DNA of 64,000 nt from an uncultured Bacilli bacterium (lineage in GTDB: Bacteria > Bacillota_I > Bacilli_A > Izemoplasmatales > UBA1188), in contig CAJOMC010000002.1 of the NCBI GenBank assembly GCA_905235635.1, positions 76,067 to 140,066 on the forward strand, written 5' to 3'. Shown piece by piece: positions 14,814 to 24,797 of this stretch. Each line of letters starts with the position of its first letter. Within the stretch, counting starts at the first letter, position 1. The notes beneath the pieces are model-generated. The model was given only the letters and a program-made list of their open reading frames with translations, was not told where the DNA came from and did not search any database. A program made the position numbers and the translations under genes.

Positions 14814-15518
14814 TTAACCTCTCCTAGTAATTAAAGTGTGTGATATTTCACCTTTAATCGCTCTTTCAATTGAATTTTCTTCCAAGATATTGAAAACAAT
14901 GATATCGATATTATTATCATCTGCGATAACTGCCGCAGATAAATCCATAATAGCTAAGTTATTTTCAATTAATTCTCTATGATTAAGTATATCATACTTT
15001 TTCGCATTAGGATTTAATCTTGGGTCACTATCATAAACACCATCTACTCCAAGTTTTCCCATTAATACCTTAGATGCACCAATATCAGATGCCTTAAGTA
15101 GGGCTGCGGTATCAGTAGAATAATACGGTCTTCCTGTACCACCAGCAAAGATTACAACTTTATTTTCATCTAGTGCCTTAACTGCATCATCTTTATAATA
15201 GTTATTAATTGGCGCTATATCAAGTGATGAAAATAGTTCACATCCTACACCCTTACTTATAAGAACGCTCTTAAGCGCAAGAGAGTTCATTATAGTACCA
15301 ATCATACCCATATAGTCGCAATCTACTCTATCAAGGTTTAATATTTCTGCATCCCTTCCTCTAAAGAAGTTTCCACCACCAAGCACGATAGCGATAGATG
15401 CATTTTTCATATTCTTTATAATATCATCAGCGAGGTTGTTTAAGACTTCTGGGTCAATACCAAATTCTCTTTTGCCTCTTAAAGCTTCGCCAGATATTTT
15501 TAATAAGATTCTATCCAT
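14814..15518 (-). CDS. pyrH: UMP kinase
   Basis: MDRILLKISGEALRG...VLGGGNFFRGRDAE...FAGGTGRPYYSTDTAA. Confidence 0.97.
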   Translation of the reverse strand: MDRILLKISGEALRGKREFGIDPEVLNNLADDIIKNMKNASIAIVLGGGNFFRGRDAEILNLDRVDCDYMGMIGTIMNSLALKSVLISKGVGCELFSSLDIAPINNYYKDDAVKALDENKVVIFAGGTGRPYYSTDTAALLKASDIGASKVLMGKLGVDGVYDSDPRLNPNAKKYDILNHRELIENNLAIMDLSAAVIADDNNIDIIVFNILEENSIERAIKGEISHTLITRRG

Positions 15519-15572
15519 AGCACGCCTCCTTTTATGAAAAAAGAACACTAAAAGTGTTCATTTTTCAAGAAA

Positions 15573-16469
15573 TTAGTTCTTAACAGCGTTCATTACTTCG
15601 TTAACAAAGTCGTTTTCTTTCTTTTCAATACCAGCACCAACAACTACTCTTAAATAAGAGTGTACTTTAGTGTGGTTTGAGTCAAGATAAGCGCCTACAG
15701 TAGTGTTAGGGTCAGTAACTAAAGCTTGATTTACTAAACAGATTTCTTTTAACTCTTTATTTAATCTTCCTTGAACCATTTTTTCAACGATAACTTCTGG
15801 TTTTGGTTTAGGAAGGGCTGCGTTTTCAGCTAAAGCTTCCTTAAGAAGAGTTTCTCTTTCATTATTTAAGAATGCTTCATCAACATATGTTTCATCGATG
15901 TATTGAGGATCATTAGCACATACATGCATAGCTACAGCTTTAGCAACTTGTGCATCACAAGCATCCATTACAGTAACAACAGCGATCTTTCCACCGTTAT
16001 GTTTGTATACACCAAATACTTGACTATCTTCTTTAGTAACTACTTGAACGTTTCTTAATTCAATCTTTTCGCCAATTACACCACTAAATTCTAATACTTT
16101 GTCAGAAAGTTTAGCACCATCAGGTAGTACAGTGTTTAAAGCTTCTTCAGTATTATTAGGGTGATTAGCACTGATAACTTTAGCAACTTCAGCTTGGAAT
16201 GCTTTGAATTTAGCATTCATAGCAACGAAGTCAGTTTCACAGTTAATTTCAAATAGAGTGGCAGTATTACCATCAACTAAAACTTCAAATAAGCCTTCAG
16301 CAGAAGTTCTTCCAGCTTTCTTAACGGCTTTAGCGATTCCCTTTTCTCTTAACCATTTAACAGCTTCTTCTAGGTTTGAGTTACATTCAGCTAGTGCTTT
16401 TTTGCAGTCTAAAACGCCAGCACCAGTTCTTTCTCTTAATTCTTTTAGGTCTTTTAAATTGATTTCCAT
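15573..16469 (-). CDS. tsf: Elongation factor Ts
   Basis: LKELRERTGAGVLDCKKAL...AVKWLREKGIAKA. Confidence 0.97.
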   Translation of the reverse strand: MEINLKDLKELRERTGAGVLDCKKALAECNSNLEEAVKWLREKGIAKAVKKAGRTSAEGLFEVLVDGNTATLFEINCETDFVAMNAKFKAFQAEVAKVISANHPNNTEEALNTVLPDGAKLSDKVLEFSGVIGEKIELRNVQVVTKEDSQVFGVYKHNGGKIAVVTVMDACDAQVAKAVAMHVCANDPQYIDETYVDEAFLNNERETLLKEALAENAALPKPKPEVIVEKMVQGRLNKELKEICLVNQALVTDPNTTVGAYLDSNHTKVHSYLRVVVGAGIEKKENDFVNEVMNAVKN

Positions 16470-16480
16470 AGGTATACTCC

Positions 16481-17542
16481 TTATTTTCTTTCTGCAAGTA
16501 AAGCTACGAGGTCAGCCTTGAGTAGTTTAGAATAAGCGCTTGATTCAAGACCTCTTGATTTAGCGATTTCCTTTAAATCTTTAACAGTTTGTTTTGCTAA
16601 CCATTCTGGATCATATGATTGATCAGAAGATTCTTCAGCTTTTACTTCTTCAACCTTTACTTCTTCAGCTTTAGGTTCTTCAGCCTTAGCTTCTTTCTTT
16701 GGAGCAGCTTTCTTTTTAGGTTTAGCTTCTTCCTTAACTTCTTCTTCAGCTGGTTTTTCTTCTACTTTAACTTGTTCAACGAGAACAACTTCTTCTTCAG
16801 GAGCCTCTTCTTTCTTAGCAAGTCCTGATTCAGCAAGGATAGTTTCTGGAGATTCAACAACACCACCAGCTCCTTCGATTAATGCGTTTGCCATTGCAGA
16901 TACAATGAGTTTGAGTGATCCGATAGCGTCATCATTTGCAGGGATAACATAATCAACGTCATCTGGATCGCAGTTTGTATCAACGATTCCAAATACTGGA
17001 ATGTGAAGTTTCTTAGCTTCTAAAACTGCAGTTCTTTCTTCATGTGGATCGATTACGAAGATTGCTTGAGGTAGTGATGTCATATCAAGAATACCACCTA
17101 AGAATTTTTCGCTACGAGCCATTTTGTTTCTAATTTCAGCAACTTCTTGTTTAGGTAAAGCTTCAAAAGTACCATCTTGTTCCATTTGTTTATATTGGAG
17201 ATACTTGTTTACTGACTTTCTGATAGTGCCGTAATTAGTTAGAGTACCACCCAACCATCTTTGGTTAACGTAGTAATGACCACATCTAATAGCTTCATCT
17301 TGGATAACCTTTTGAGCTTGTTTCTTAGTACCTACGAATAGTACTTTTCCGCCAAGTTCTCCGATTTCCTTGAATACTGTATAAGCTTGGTCAATACACT
17401 CAGAAGTTTTTTCGAGGTCAATAATATGTGTGCCTGCTCTTTGAGTGTAGATATATGGTGCCATCTTTGGATTCCATCTACCTGTTTGATGTCCGAAATG
17501 TACACCGGCTTCAAGTAAAGCCTTCATTTGAATAACTGCCAT
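16481..17542 (-). CDS. rpsB: 30S ribosomal protein S2 with long charged C-terminal extension ending in a SAP/Rho-N-like segment
   Basis: [27 protein letters not shown]...; after about residue 240 an E/K/A/P-rich linker, then [43 protein letters not shown]. Confidence 0.96.
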   Translation of the reverse strand: MAVIQMKALLEAGVHFGHQTGRWNPKMAPYIYTQRAGTHIIDLEKTSECIDQAYTVFKEIGELGGKVLFVGTKKQAQKVIQDEAIRCGHYYVNQRWLGGTLTNYGTIRKSVNKYLQYKQMEQDGTFEALPKQEVAEIRNKMARSEKFLGGILDMTSLPQAIFVIDPHEERTAVLEAKKLHIPVFGIVDTNCDPDDVDYVIPANDDAIGSLKLIVSAMANALIEGAGGVVESPETILAESGLAKKEEAPEEEVVLVEQVKVEEKPAEEEVKEEAKPKKKAAPKKEAKAEEPKAEEVKVEEVKAEESSDQSYDPEWLAKQTVKDLKEIAKSRGLESSAYSKLLKADLVALLAERK

Positions 17543-17598
17543 AAAAAATATTTCCTCCTTATTATCTGATTTACTCCTCCACGTGCATCTACGCATCC

Positions 17599-17624
17599 GG
17601 GCACCTATATTTAGGCTCTTGCCC
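17599..17624 (-). promoter_or_regulatory. Candidate structured 5' leader of rpsB
   Basis: Nested stem GGGC-aaga-g-CCTA-aata-TAGG-t-GCCC on the minus strand, ~60 nt upstream of rpsB ATG. Confidence 0.4.
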
Positions 17625-17712
17625 TCCGCTCCGCAGTGTGTGTATTTTTATAGCCTTGTTTATTTTATCAAAACGAAATCGAAAATACAAGTATTTTCTT
17701 AAGCGATTTATT

Positions 17713-18462
17713 TTATGGGTTAAAAAGTAGAACGACAGGACAATGATCTGAGCCGTAAACATCGTTTAAGATGAGTGAATCTTCTATATGATTTCTGTAG
17801 TCATTGTCTACTACAAAATAGTCGATTCTCCACCCTACATTGTTTGCCCTAGCGTTTGCTCTATAACTCCACCAAGAGTATTTAACTTGATCAGGATAAA
17901 GATATCTAAATGTATCGGTAAATCCTGAATCTAATAGTAATCCAAACTTTTCTCTTTCTTCATCGCTAAATCCTGCATCAAAATGGTGAATTGATGGATT
18001 CTTTAAATCTATTTCGTTGTGCGCAACATTTAAATCACCACAATATACAACGTGTTTCTTTTCTTTTAGCGATGAAAGATACTCTCTCATGGCATCCTCA
18101 AATTCCATTCTGTATGGAAGACGTAATAATCCATCTTTAGAGTTTGGTACATAACAGGTTACAAAATAGAATGTTTCATATTCAAGAGTAATAATACGAC
18201 CCTCGTCATTGTGAAGACCATTCATGCCATATATAACATTTAAAGGTTTATTTTTTGCGAATATCATTGTACCTGAATAACCTTTTCTTTCAGCACTATT
18301 CCAGTAAAGGTTGTATCCGTGATCATCTATATAGACTTGGTCTTCCGTCGCTTTTATTTCTTGTAGAGCTAAAAAATCGGGTTCTTCTTTTTCTAAAAAA
18401 TCATAAAAACCTTTAGTTAATACCGCTCTTAATCCATTCACATTCCATGATATAGCCTTCAT
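17713..18462 (-). CDS. xth: Exodeoxyribonuclease III
   Basis: MKAISWNVNGLRAVLTKGF...FLALQEIKATEDQ...GDLNVAHNEIDL...GSDHCPVVL. Confidence 0.96.
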   Translation of the reverse strand: MKAISWNVNGLRAVLTKGFYDFLEKEEPDFLALQEIKATEDQVYIDDHGYNLYWNSAERKGYSGTMIFAKNKPLNVIYGMNGLHNDEGRIITLEYETFYFVTCYVPNSKDGLLRLPYRMEFEDAMREYLSSLKEKKHVVYCGDLNVAHNEIDLKNPSIHHFDAGFSDEEREKFGLLLDSGFTDTFRYLYPDQVKYSWWSYRANARANNVGWRIDYFVVDNDYRNHIEDSLILNDVYGSDHCPVVLLFNP

Positions 18463-20567
18463 TTTCTTCCTCTTTTTAATAAATATTTATTCGCAGCTTT
18501 AAGCACCTCTTTATCTGATTTATGAGTAATTTCTCTAAGTGCTTTTTTACAACTTAACCATTTATAATCAATTACTTCAGCATTATCAACCTTTATATCA
18601 CCATCTACTGTTCCTATAAAGAAAGTGACATCTTTTAATACCCCTTCTTCAGGCGAATAAGTAATTGTTTTCTTAAATGAATAATCGATGTTTAATTCTA
18701 ATCCTAACTCTTCCTTAATTTCACGTTTAACGCATTCTTTTATAGTTTCATTTTTTTCAATATGACCCTTAGGAAGTGAGTTATGACCTAATCCCATACA
18801 TTCAACTAAATATTCAAAATTTCCTTTAGAATCTTTTCTATATAGCACCGCACCATAACTTCTTTCTTTTTTAAGCCCAAGTACTGGTTTTAATTTAAAT
18901 ACTATAGCCTCATATGGCTTAAGCGGTATCATCATATCAAGTTGACATGCATCTGGATAGGTAGATAATACTGGTTCAAACTCATAATTTAATAGTTCAT
19001 CAGGAATTACATAGTTTATTTCTTTGTCCTTAAAATTTCCTATGATAAATAGTGTTTCATCTTTATAAGTTCTGGTGTATGAAATAGTACTTTTATCCTT
19101 ATGATTATATTCTCTGATATCGCCATAAATAGCGGTTTCAGATGATTTCTTAAGATTAATTAATTTCTTATAATATTGATAAACACCATCTTTATCTTTT
19201 AAATCATGATCAACATTTATCATCTTGTAATCAGGATTTACTTTTTGCCACGGAATAGCACTTGAAAATCCTCCATTATCGCTTCCATCCCACTGCATAG
19301 GGCGTCTCGCATTATCTCGGGCACCATTTGAAATCATCTTCATACGATGTTTTTCTGGCATAGGAATCTTCTTAAATATTTTATAGATGAAGTGAGATAC
19401 AGGATCCATACATTCATCTATTGTTTCAAATGGATGGTTATCAATTCCTATTTCTTCGCCTTCATAAATGAATGGGATTCCATAACCCATAAAAGTGATT
19501 GTTGAAAGCATCTTTGCGATTTCTTTTCTATATTCAGTTGAATTTAATCCAAATCTAGATACTGACCTTGGTACATCGTGGTTTTCAAGTACAAGTGTAT
19601 GCCACCCATTTAAGTAATCTTTGATTTGAGGATTTATTAATCCTTTTTTAAACTGTATAATATTAAACTTCTTCTTTAAAAATGGAAACATTATACAGTC
19701 ACTTTGAAGATGGGTAAAATTGAATAAGGCATCTATTTCATTATTGTCTTCGTTTACGTATTTTGCGGACTCTTCCTCATTAGATTGGTATGACTCACCC
19801 ACAATAAATGTGTCATATTTAGAAAAAGCTTTTTCATTTAATTCGTGAAGGAATTCATGCATACGTGGTCCATCGACAAAGTATTCCATACCACCAGAGG
19901 CAACTACATTGTGTTTTGCGTTAGGAAGGCCTGGGACTTTAGAGAAGACGTTAAATACGTCCATTCTAAATCCATCAACACCCATCTCACAATAAAACTT
20001 AAATATATTGGCTACTTCTTCCCTAACTTTAAGGTTTTCCCAGTTTAAGTCAGGCTGTTCCTTAGTGAATAAATGAAGATAAAATTCATCTGTATCTTCA
20101 ATTCTCTCCCAAGCTGAACCAGTAAAAGACGATGTCCAGTTATTTGGAGGAAGTAATTTGTCTTTATCTTTTATTCCCTCTTTAATGATGTAGTAGTCTC
20201 TATAAGGACTATTTTTATCACTTAATGCTTTCTTAAACCATTCATGCTTGTCAGATGTATGATTAAATACTGCATCCATTATGACTTTTAAATCTCTTTT
20301 ATGACATTCGTCTATTAATCTCTTAAAATCTTCCATTGAGCCATAATCACTACTCATATCAAGATAATCTTCAATGTCATAACCAAAATCTTTATTAGGT
20401 GATTTATAAAGAGGCGAGAACCAAATAGCGGTTACGCCTAATTCTTTAACATAATCTAGTTTCGATATAATACCATCTATATCACCAATTCCATCATTAT
20501 TGGAATCCATAAAGCTTCTTGGATATATTTGGTATATTATCGCATTTTTATACCATCTAGTTTTCAT
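18459..20567 (-). CDS. GH13 alpha-glucosidase fused to a C-terminal Nudix hydrolase domain
   Basis: GH13: NAIIYQIYPRSFMDSNNDGIGDIDGI...DAVFNHTS...GVDGFRMDVFN...LENHDVPRSVSRFG. C-terminal Nudix box GHIEKNETIKECVKREIKEELGL fits Gx5Ex7REUxEExGU. Confidence 0.93.
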   Translation of the reverse strand: MKTRWYKNAIIYQIYPRSFMDSNNDGIGDIDGIISKLDYVKELGVTAIWFSPLYKSPNKDFGYDIEDYLDMSSDYGSMEDFKRLIDECHKRDLKVIMDAVFNHTSDKHEWFKKALSDKNSPYRDYYIIKEGIKDKDKLLPPNNWTSSFTGSAWERIEDTDEFYLHLFTKEQPDLNWENLKVREEVANIFKFYCEMGVDGFRMDVFNVFSKVPGLPNAKHNVVASGGMEYFVDGPRMHEFLHELNEKAFSKYDTFIVGESYQSNEEESAKYVNEDNNEIDALFNFTHLQSDCIMFPFLKKKFNIIQFKKGLINPQIKDYLNGWHTLVLENHDVPRSVSRFGLNSTEYRKEIAKMLSTITFMGYGIPFIYEGEEIGIDNHPFETIDECMDPVSHFIYKIFKKIPMPEKHRMKMISNGARDNARRPMQWDGSDNGGFSSAIPWQKVNPDYKMINVDHDLKDKDGVYQYYKKLINLKKSSETAIYGDIREYNHKDKSTISYTRTYKDETLFIIGNFKDKEINYVIPDELLNYEFEPVLSTYPDACQLDMMIPLKPYEAIVFKLKPVLGLKKERSYGAVLYRKDSKGNFEYLVECMGLGHNSLPKGHIEKNETIKECVKREIKEELGLELNIDYSFKKTITYSPEEGVLKDVTFFIGTVDGDIKVDNAEVIDYKWLSCKKALREITHKSDKEVLKAANKYLLKRGRK

Positions 20568-21034
20568 AGAAGTTCTTTAATCTTATCTTCAAATGATCTT
20601 GGTTTATCAGTTGGTTCAAATCTATTAACCACATTACCATTTCTATCAACCAAGAATTTAGTAAAGTTCCACTTAACCTTCTTTCCCTTATTTTCAGGAG
20701 CGTTATCTTTTAAGAACTTAAATAATGGATCTTCATCTTTTCCGTTGACATTAATTTTATCAAATCTAGGGAATAGAGTTTTATACCTCATAGTACAGAA
20801 CTCATGAATTTCTTCATTAGTTCCAGGTGCTTGACCTAAAAATTGGTTGCATGGGAAATCTAGAATCTCAAAGCCTTTATCTTTTAACTCTTCATACATA
20901 GCTTCAAGTTCTTCATATTGTGGGGTAAAACCACATTTTGTAGCGGTATTAACGATTAATAATACCTTGCCTTCAAATTCTTTTAGTGAAGTGTCAACTC
21001 CATTCTTTTTAACCATAAAATCAAATACTGTCAT
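20564..21034 (-). CDS. Glutathione peroxidase family protein
   Basis: FEGKVLLIVNTATKCGFTPQYEELEAMYEELKDKGFEILDFPCNQFLGQAPGTNEEI...KWNFTKFLVDRNG. Confidence 0.94.
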   Translation of the reverse strand: MTVFDFMVKKNGVDTSLKEFEGKVLLIVNTATKCGFTPQYEELEAMYEELKDKGFEILDFPCNQFLGQAPGTNEEIHEFCTMRYKTLFPRFDKINVNGKDEDPLFKFLKDNAPENKGKKVKWNFTKFLVDRNGNVVNRFEPTDKPRSFEDKIKELL

Positions 21035-21169
21035 TTCTGCCTCCGTGTTAATTAAATTATCAATGATTTATATAAATAAATCAATAATTATATATTTTAT
21101 TGTGTTATTTTTTCTTAAACCTACACTCATAGATTTAATTATGATACAATCTATTTAAGAGGTGAAGAT

Positions 21170-22858
21170 ATGCCGTTTAATACCACAATAAACACAATGA
21201 AAATGTTACTTAATCTATATAAAACAGGAAATATCACTGAAGTCGTTATTAAAAATGACAAAGCTAGTAAACCTGTAATTAATGAAAGAAAGGAAAGTCC
21301 TATGCTTGATAGGGTAAGCCCTATTTTTGTTGGGTTTGACCTTCTTTATGTAGATAGCTTTTTAAATGAATTATTAAATGAACCATCAATACATATTAAT
21401 AGGCTTATGGTATTAAAAGGAAATAAAGTTGTAAAAGAGTACTATAAAGCACCATATAAAAGTGATAATTGGGACTCTTGTTACTCCCTCACAAAGACAG
21501 TTGTAGCTTTAGGAATTGGTCTTTTAGTTGATGATGGACTATTAGATTTAGACGAATATGCCTACGATATCTTAATGAAAGATAAACCAATAATGGTTTT
21601 ATCAAATAAAAAGATCAAGGTTAGAGATTTACTCACAATGTCTACTGGTAATAAATTCAACGAGGTATCTACATCGGGTAGTAGCAACTGGGTTAAAGAT
21701 TTCTTTAACACAGATAGTAAGTTCCCTATAGGTAGTCAATTTGAGTATAATTCACTTAACACTTACATCTTAAGCGCTATTGTGAAAGAAAAAGCGGGAA
21801 TATGTTTAAGCGAACTTGTTGGCGAAAGAATATTTAAGAAACTAGGCATCGTAAACTATTATTTTGAAACTTCCCTTGAAGGCATTGAAAAGGGGGGATG
21901 GGGCTTATACCTCACTATTGAGGATATGGCTAAACTTGGCATTTTAATAAAAGATAGAGGTATATATAATAATGAAAGAATAATCTCCGAATACTGGGTT
22001 AGTGAAATGACTAAAACTCAAAATGAAGCCACTAAGTTCTTCCATAGATATGACTATGGATATCAAATGTGGGTTAATGAAGAAAAGAACGTGTCTTTAT
22101 TTAATGGTTTATTTGACCAAGATATATTAATTTATAGAAATGAAGATGTCATCATTGTGGTTAATTCGTCTAATCCTGAGGCATTCCACGGATCTAAATT
22201 CTATGATATCGCTGATAAATATTTCCTTGATGGTATAAACAAGAAGATCAAATATACAAAATATTATGGAGAAAGAAAACTAGATAGTGTTAAGTCTTTG
22301 CTTAATATAGTTCCAATACTTTTAAATAGGGAATTTATGGCTTTAGGTGACCAGAGGGCATCTACTTCTATTCTTCCCTTAATTCTTCAGGCAACCTTTT
22401 CTACTTACTCAACTGGATTAAATAGTATGATGTTTAAAAAAGAAAAAGATGCATACACCCTATGTATTAAGGAAAATGATGCATCATTCGAAATACGGTT
22501 TAATTTTAAAGATGGTATATACCAAACCCTTGATATTTATGGAAATAAATTTGAATTGAACTCTAGTGCCGTATTCACTCTTGATGAAAAAGGTAGACCC
22601 GAATTAATTATTACTATTAACTTTTTAGAGTTTGCATCTACTAGATATATTAAATTTAAAATTGTTGATTCTGATGAAACTATGGATGCAATATTCACAG
22701 AGTTCCCTGATGAAGAATTTGCCTTAAAACTCGCAAATTATCAAGATGAAAAAACTAAGAAAGCTCTTGATAGAGTTAAAAAACTTGTGGACCAAGATTT
22801 CGTGAAAGGAAAGGTAAAAGGAATATTTAGCCCTTCACTAACTTTAAACGATAAATAA
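21170..22858 (+). CDS. Serine hydrolase (class C beta-lactamase-like fold)
   Basis: SCYSLTKTVVALGIGLLVDDGLLDLDEYA (SxxK), YNSLNTYILSAIV (YxN), followed by C-terminal domain. Confidence 0.85.
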   Translation: MPFNTTINTMKMLLNLYKTGNITEVVIKNDKASKPVINERKESPMLDRVSPIFVGFDLLYVDSFLNELLNEPSIHINRLMVLKGNKVVKEYYKAPYKSDNWDSCYSLTKTVVALGIGLLVDDGLLDLDEYAYDILMKDKPIMVLSNKKIKVRDLLTMSTGNKFNEVSTSGSSNWVKDFFNTDSKFPIGSQFEYNSLNTYILSAIVKEKAGICLSELVGERIFKKLGIVNYYFETSLEGIEKGGWGLYLTIEDMAKLGILIKDRGIYNNERIISEYWVSEMTKTQNEATKFFHRYDYGYQMWVNEEKNVSLFNGLFDQDILIYRNEDVIIVVNSSNPEAFHGSKFYDIADKYFLDGINKKIKYTKYYGERKLDSVKSLLNIVPILLNREFMALGDQRASTSILPLILQATFSTYSTGLNSMMFKKEKDAYTLCIKENDASFEIRFNFKDGIYQTLDIYGNKFELNSSAVFTLDEKGRPELIITINFLEFASTRYIKFKIVDSDETMDAIFTEFPDEEFALKLANYQDEKTKKALDRVKKLVDQDFVKGKVKGIFSPSLTLNDK

Positions 22859-22877
22859 TGATGAAAAAACGCTATTT

Positions 22878-23594
22878 CTAGCGTTTTTCTATTTTAGATG
22901 AATATTCATATAAAGCGATTGATACTGCATTAGTAATATTTAGAGAATCTATCTTATCTGAATGTTTAATTATTAATGAGTTCTCATCTAAATATTTCTG
23001 GTCAATTCCTGTGGCTTCGTTTCCAAATACAAGTGATATAGGATATTTATTAAATTCTTCATCTCTTAATGATTTTGATGCTTGAAGCATAAATTTATAT
23101 AGAGTATGCTTAGGATATTTTTTAATATATTCTTCTAAAGAATCAAAATATTCAACATTTACACTAAAGATTGAACCCATGGATGATCTAATTACCTTAG
23201 GGTCAAACATATCAACGCCAGGCCTTATTATCGCAATATTATGAATATTGAATCCAAGTGAACTTCTTATAATAGTTCCAAGATTGCCCATATTAGATGG
23301 TCTATCAAGAACTAGATGGTTATCATTATCTAGTTCTATTTTGTATTTTCTAAATATACCTATTACGAAGATATTTTCTTTATCAGATAATTTATTAATT
23401 AACTTATCATTGATAAATATCTTATCTTTAGATACTAAACCATTAATTTCATTTAGTACTTCTTCGTTAGTAAAAGTGGAATGAATTAATACCTTTTCAA
23501 CATATTCATTCTTATTTCTTAATAATTCAATTGTGGGGAATGCGCCTAATGAATATGAATATTCTAAAACTTTTTTATATTTTATTATTTCCAT
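22878..23594 (-). CDS. TrmH/SpoU-family RNA methyltransferase
   Basis: LDRPSNMGNLGTIIRSSLGFNIHNIAIIRPGVDMFDPKVIRSSMGSIFSVNV...LVFGNEATGI...SLNITNAVSIALYE. Confidence 0.9.
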   Translation of the reverse strand: MEIIKYKKVLEYSYSLGAFPTIELLRNKNEYVEKVLIHSTFTNEEVLNEINGLVSKDKIFINDKLINKLSDKENIFVIGIFRKYKIELDNDNHLVLDRPSNMGNLGTIIRSSLGFNIHNIAIIRPGVDMFDPKVIRSSMGSIFSVNVEYFDSLEEYIKKYPKHTLYKFMLQASKSLRDEEFNKYPISLVFGNEATGIDQKYLDENSLIIKHSDKIDSLNITNAVSIALYEYSSKIEKR

Positions 23595-23604
23595 AAACAC
23601 CCTC

Positions 23605-23829
23605 TTACTTAGTTATTCTTGATTGAATATATAAATCAATATCATCAACGATATATTTCATTCCAAAAATATGTAAAGCATCATAGAACGAAACAATGTA
23701 CTCCATAACTGAATACTTATTAAATAAATCTACAACTTCTTTTCCGGTCATATTTTTGGTATTTTTATATTCTTCAATACATGAAATTAAGAATAGTAGT
23801 TCTTTTGGAATATTGTTATGTAGATTCAT
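23605..23829 (-). CDS. Hypothetical protein
   Basis: MNLHNNIPKELLFLISCIEEYKN...; start overlaps the 3' end of the interrupted upstream gene. Confidence 0.6.
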   Translation of the reverse strand: MNLHNNIPKELLFLISCIEEYKNTKNMTGKEVVDLFNKYSVMEYIVSFYDALHIFGMKYIVDDIDLYIQSRITK

Positions 23830-24132
23830 TACTTTTTTTACTTTCCTCGTCTTGTTTGATTCTTTCAATCTCACTATTAGTGATATCACTCAAATTCTTA
23901 TCATTAATCTCTACTAATTCTTTAGCTTCTGATTTATCCGCAAATGCATCAAAGATAGATTGTTTTTCTTTTAATAGTTTAAGTAAGCCTTTAGATACAA
24001 GTTCATTAACCGCATCTTTTGAAGTACTCTTATCTATTCAATAAGAAGATAAAGAGGATAGGTCTTTTTCTATATTTTTTATTTGTTTAATTAAATCACT
24101 AGCTTGGCTAAATTTAAAATTTCTCTCCATCC
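23816..24132 (-). pseudogene. Small coiled-coil-like hypothetical protein with an in-frame TGA at 24038-24040
   Basis: MERNFKFSQASDLIKQIKNIEKDLSSLSSY*IDKSTSKDAVNELVSKGLLKLLKEKQSIFDAFADKSEAKELVEINDKNLSDITNSEIERIKQDEESKKSNEST; same frame across TGA. Confidence 0.55.
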
Positions 24133-24236
24133 TCTTAATTATATCATTTATAACTCTAATATATTTGAATATATTAAGATAGGGCGAACAATTGCTCGCC
24201 CTATAAAAACTTATTATTTAGAACATTCTATTTGTT

Positions 24237-24797
24237 TTATGCATCATGATTTAATGTTTTATATTCTATAATCAGTTCCCTCACGGCTTTTTCAAATATA
24301 TCTAAGTCAATTAATGCACACCCTTCTTTATTTAAATAATCTACTCCAAACTCGTCATATAGATTATTATTATTCCAAGAAACCTCTATTTTTTCTGCAT
24401 GGCGTCTAAATGTAACATTTGGATAAAAAGCGCCAACAACATAAAAGTTCCAATTATGTTTTCTTCTCCAATCTTCAACTTTAGACATATACTCCTCAGC
24501 CTTGGCAAGTTCAGCATCATCATCAAGTTTATCGAAATCAACTAGGATATCTTTTTCGTTAGGGAAACATGAACCAATCGTATCTTCAGAACCAAATGGG
24601 TACGGGTCCTCTAGGATTATATCTTTTAAATGGTCAACAAAAAAATCAATTACAGTTATATTAGACCATCTTGTTACTCTTTCCTCACCATTATAGGTAA
24701 AACTAGATATGTTTTTTCCTTCCACGTTAACAGTAAATTCGAATAATGAGTCATTTATTCTATTCACTAAAAAACTAAAATTATTTGTTACTGCCAT
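24237..24797 (-). CDS. Hypothetical protein, candidate immunity/antitoxin partner
   Basis: Overlaps the 3' end of the upstream toxin-like ORF; acidic, cytosolic-looking. Confidence 0.6.
   Translation of the reverse strand: MAVTNNFSFLVNRINDSLFEFTVNVEGKNISSFTYNGEERVTRWSNITVIDFFVDHLKDIILEDPYPFGSEDTIGSCFPNEKDILVDFDKLDDDAELAKAEEYMSKVEDWRRKHNWNFYVVGAFYPNVTFRRHAEKIEVSWNNNNLYDEFGVDYLNKEGCALIDLDIFEKAVRELIIEYKTLNHDA

Noticed and set aside
16619-16828. Phe/Ser-rich 69-aa ORF
   Set aside because: Antisense of the E/K-rich rpsB tail; compositional artefact.
23816-24132. Genome-wide genetic code 4 (TGA=Trp)
   Set aside because: TGA is the natural stop of dxr, uppS, the GH13-Nudix gene and gpx in ATGA overlaps, and Trp is encoded by TGG in full-length genes.
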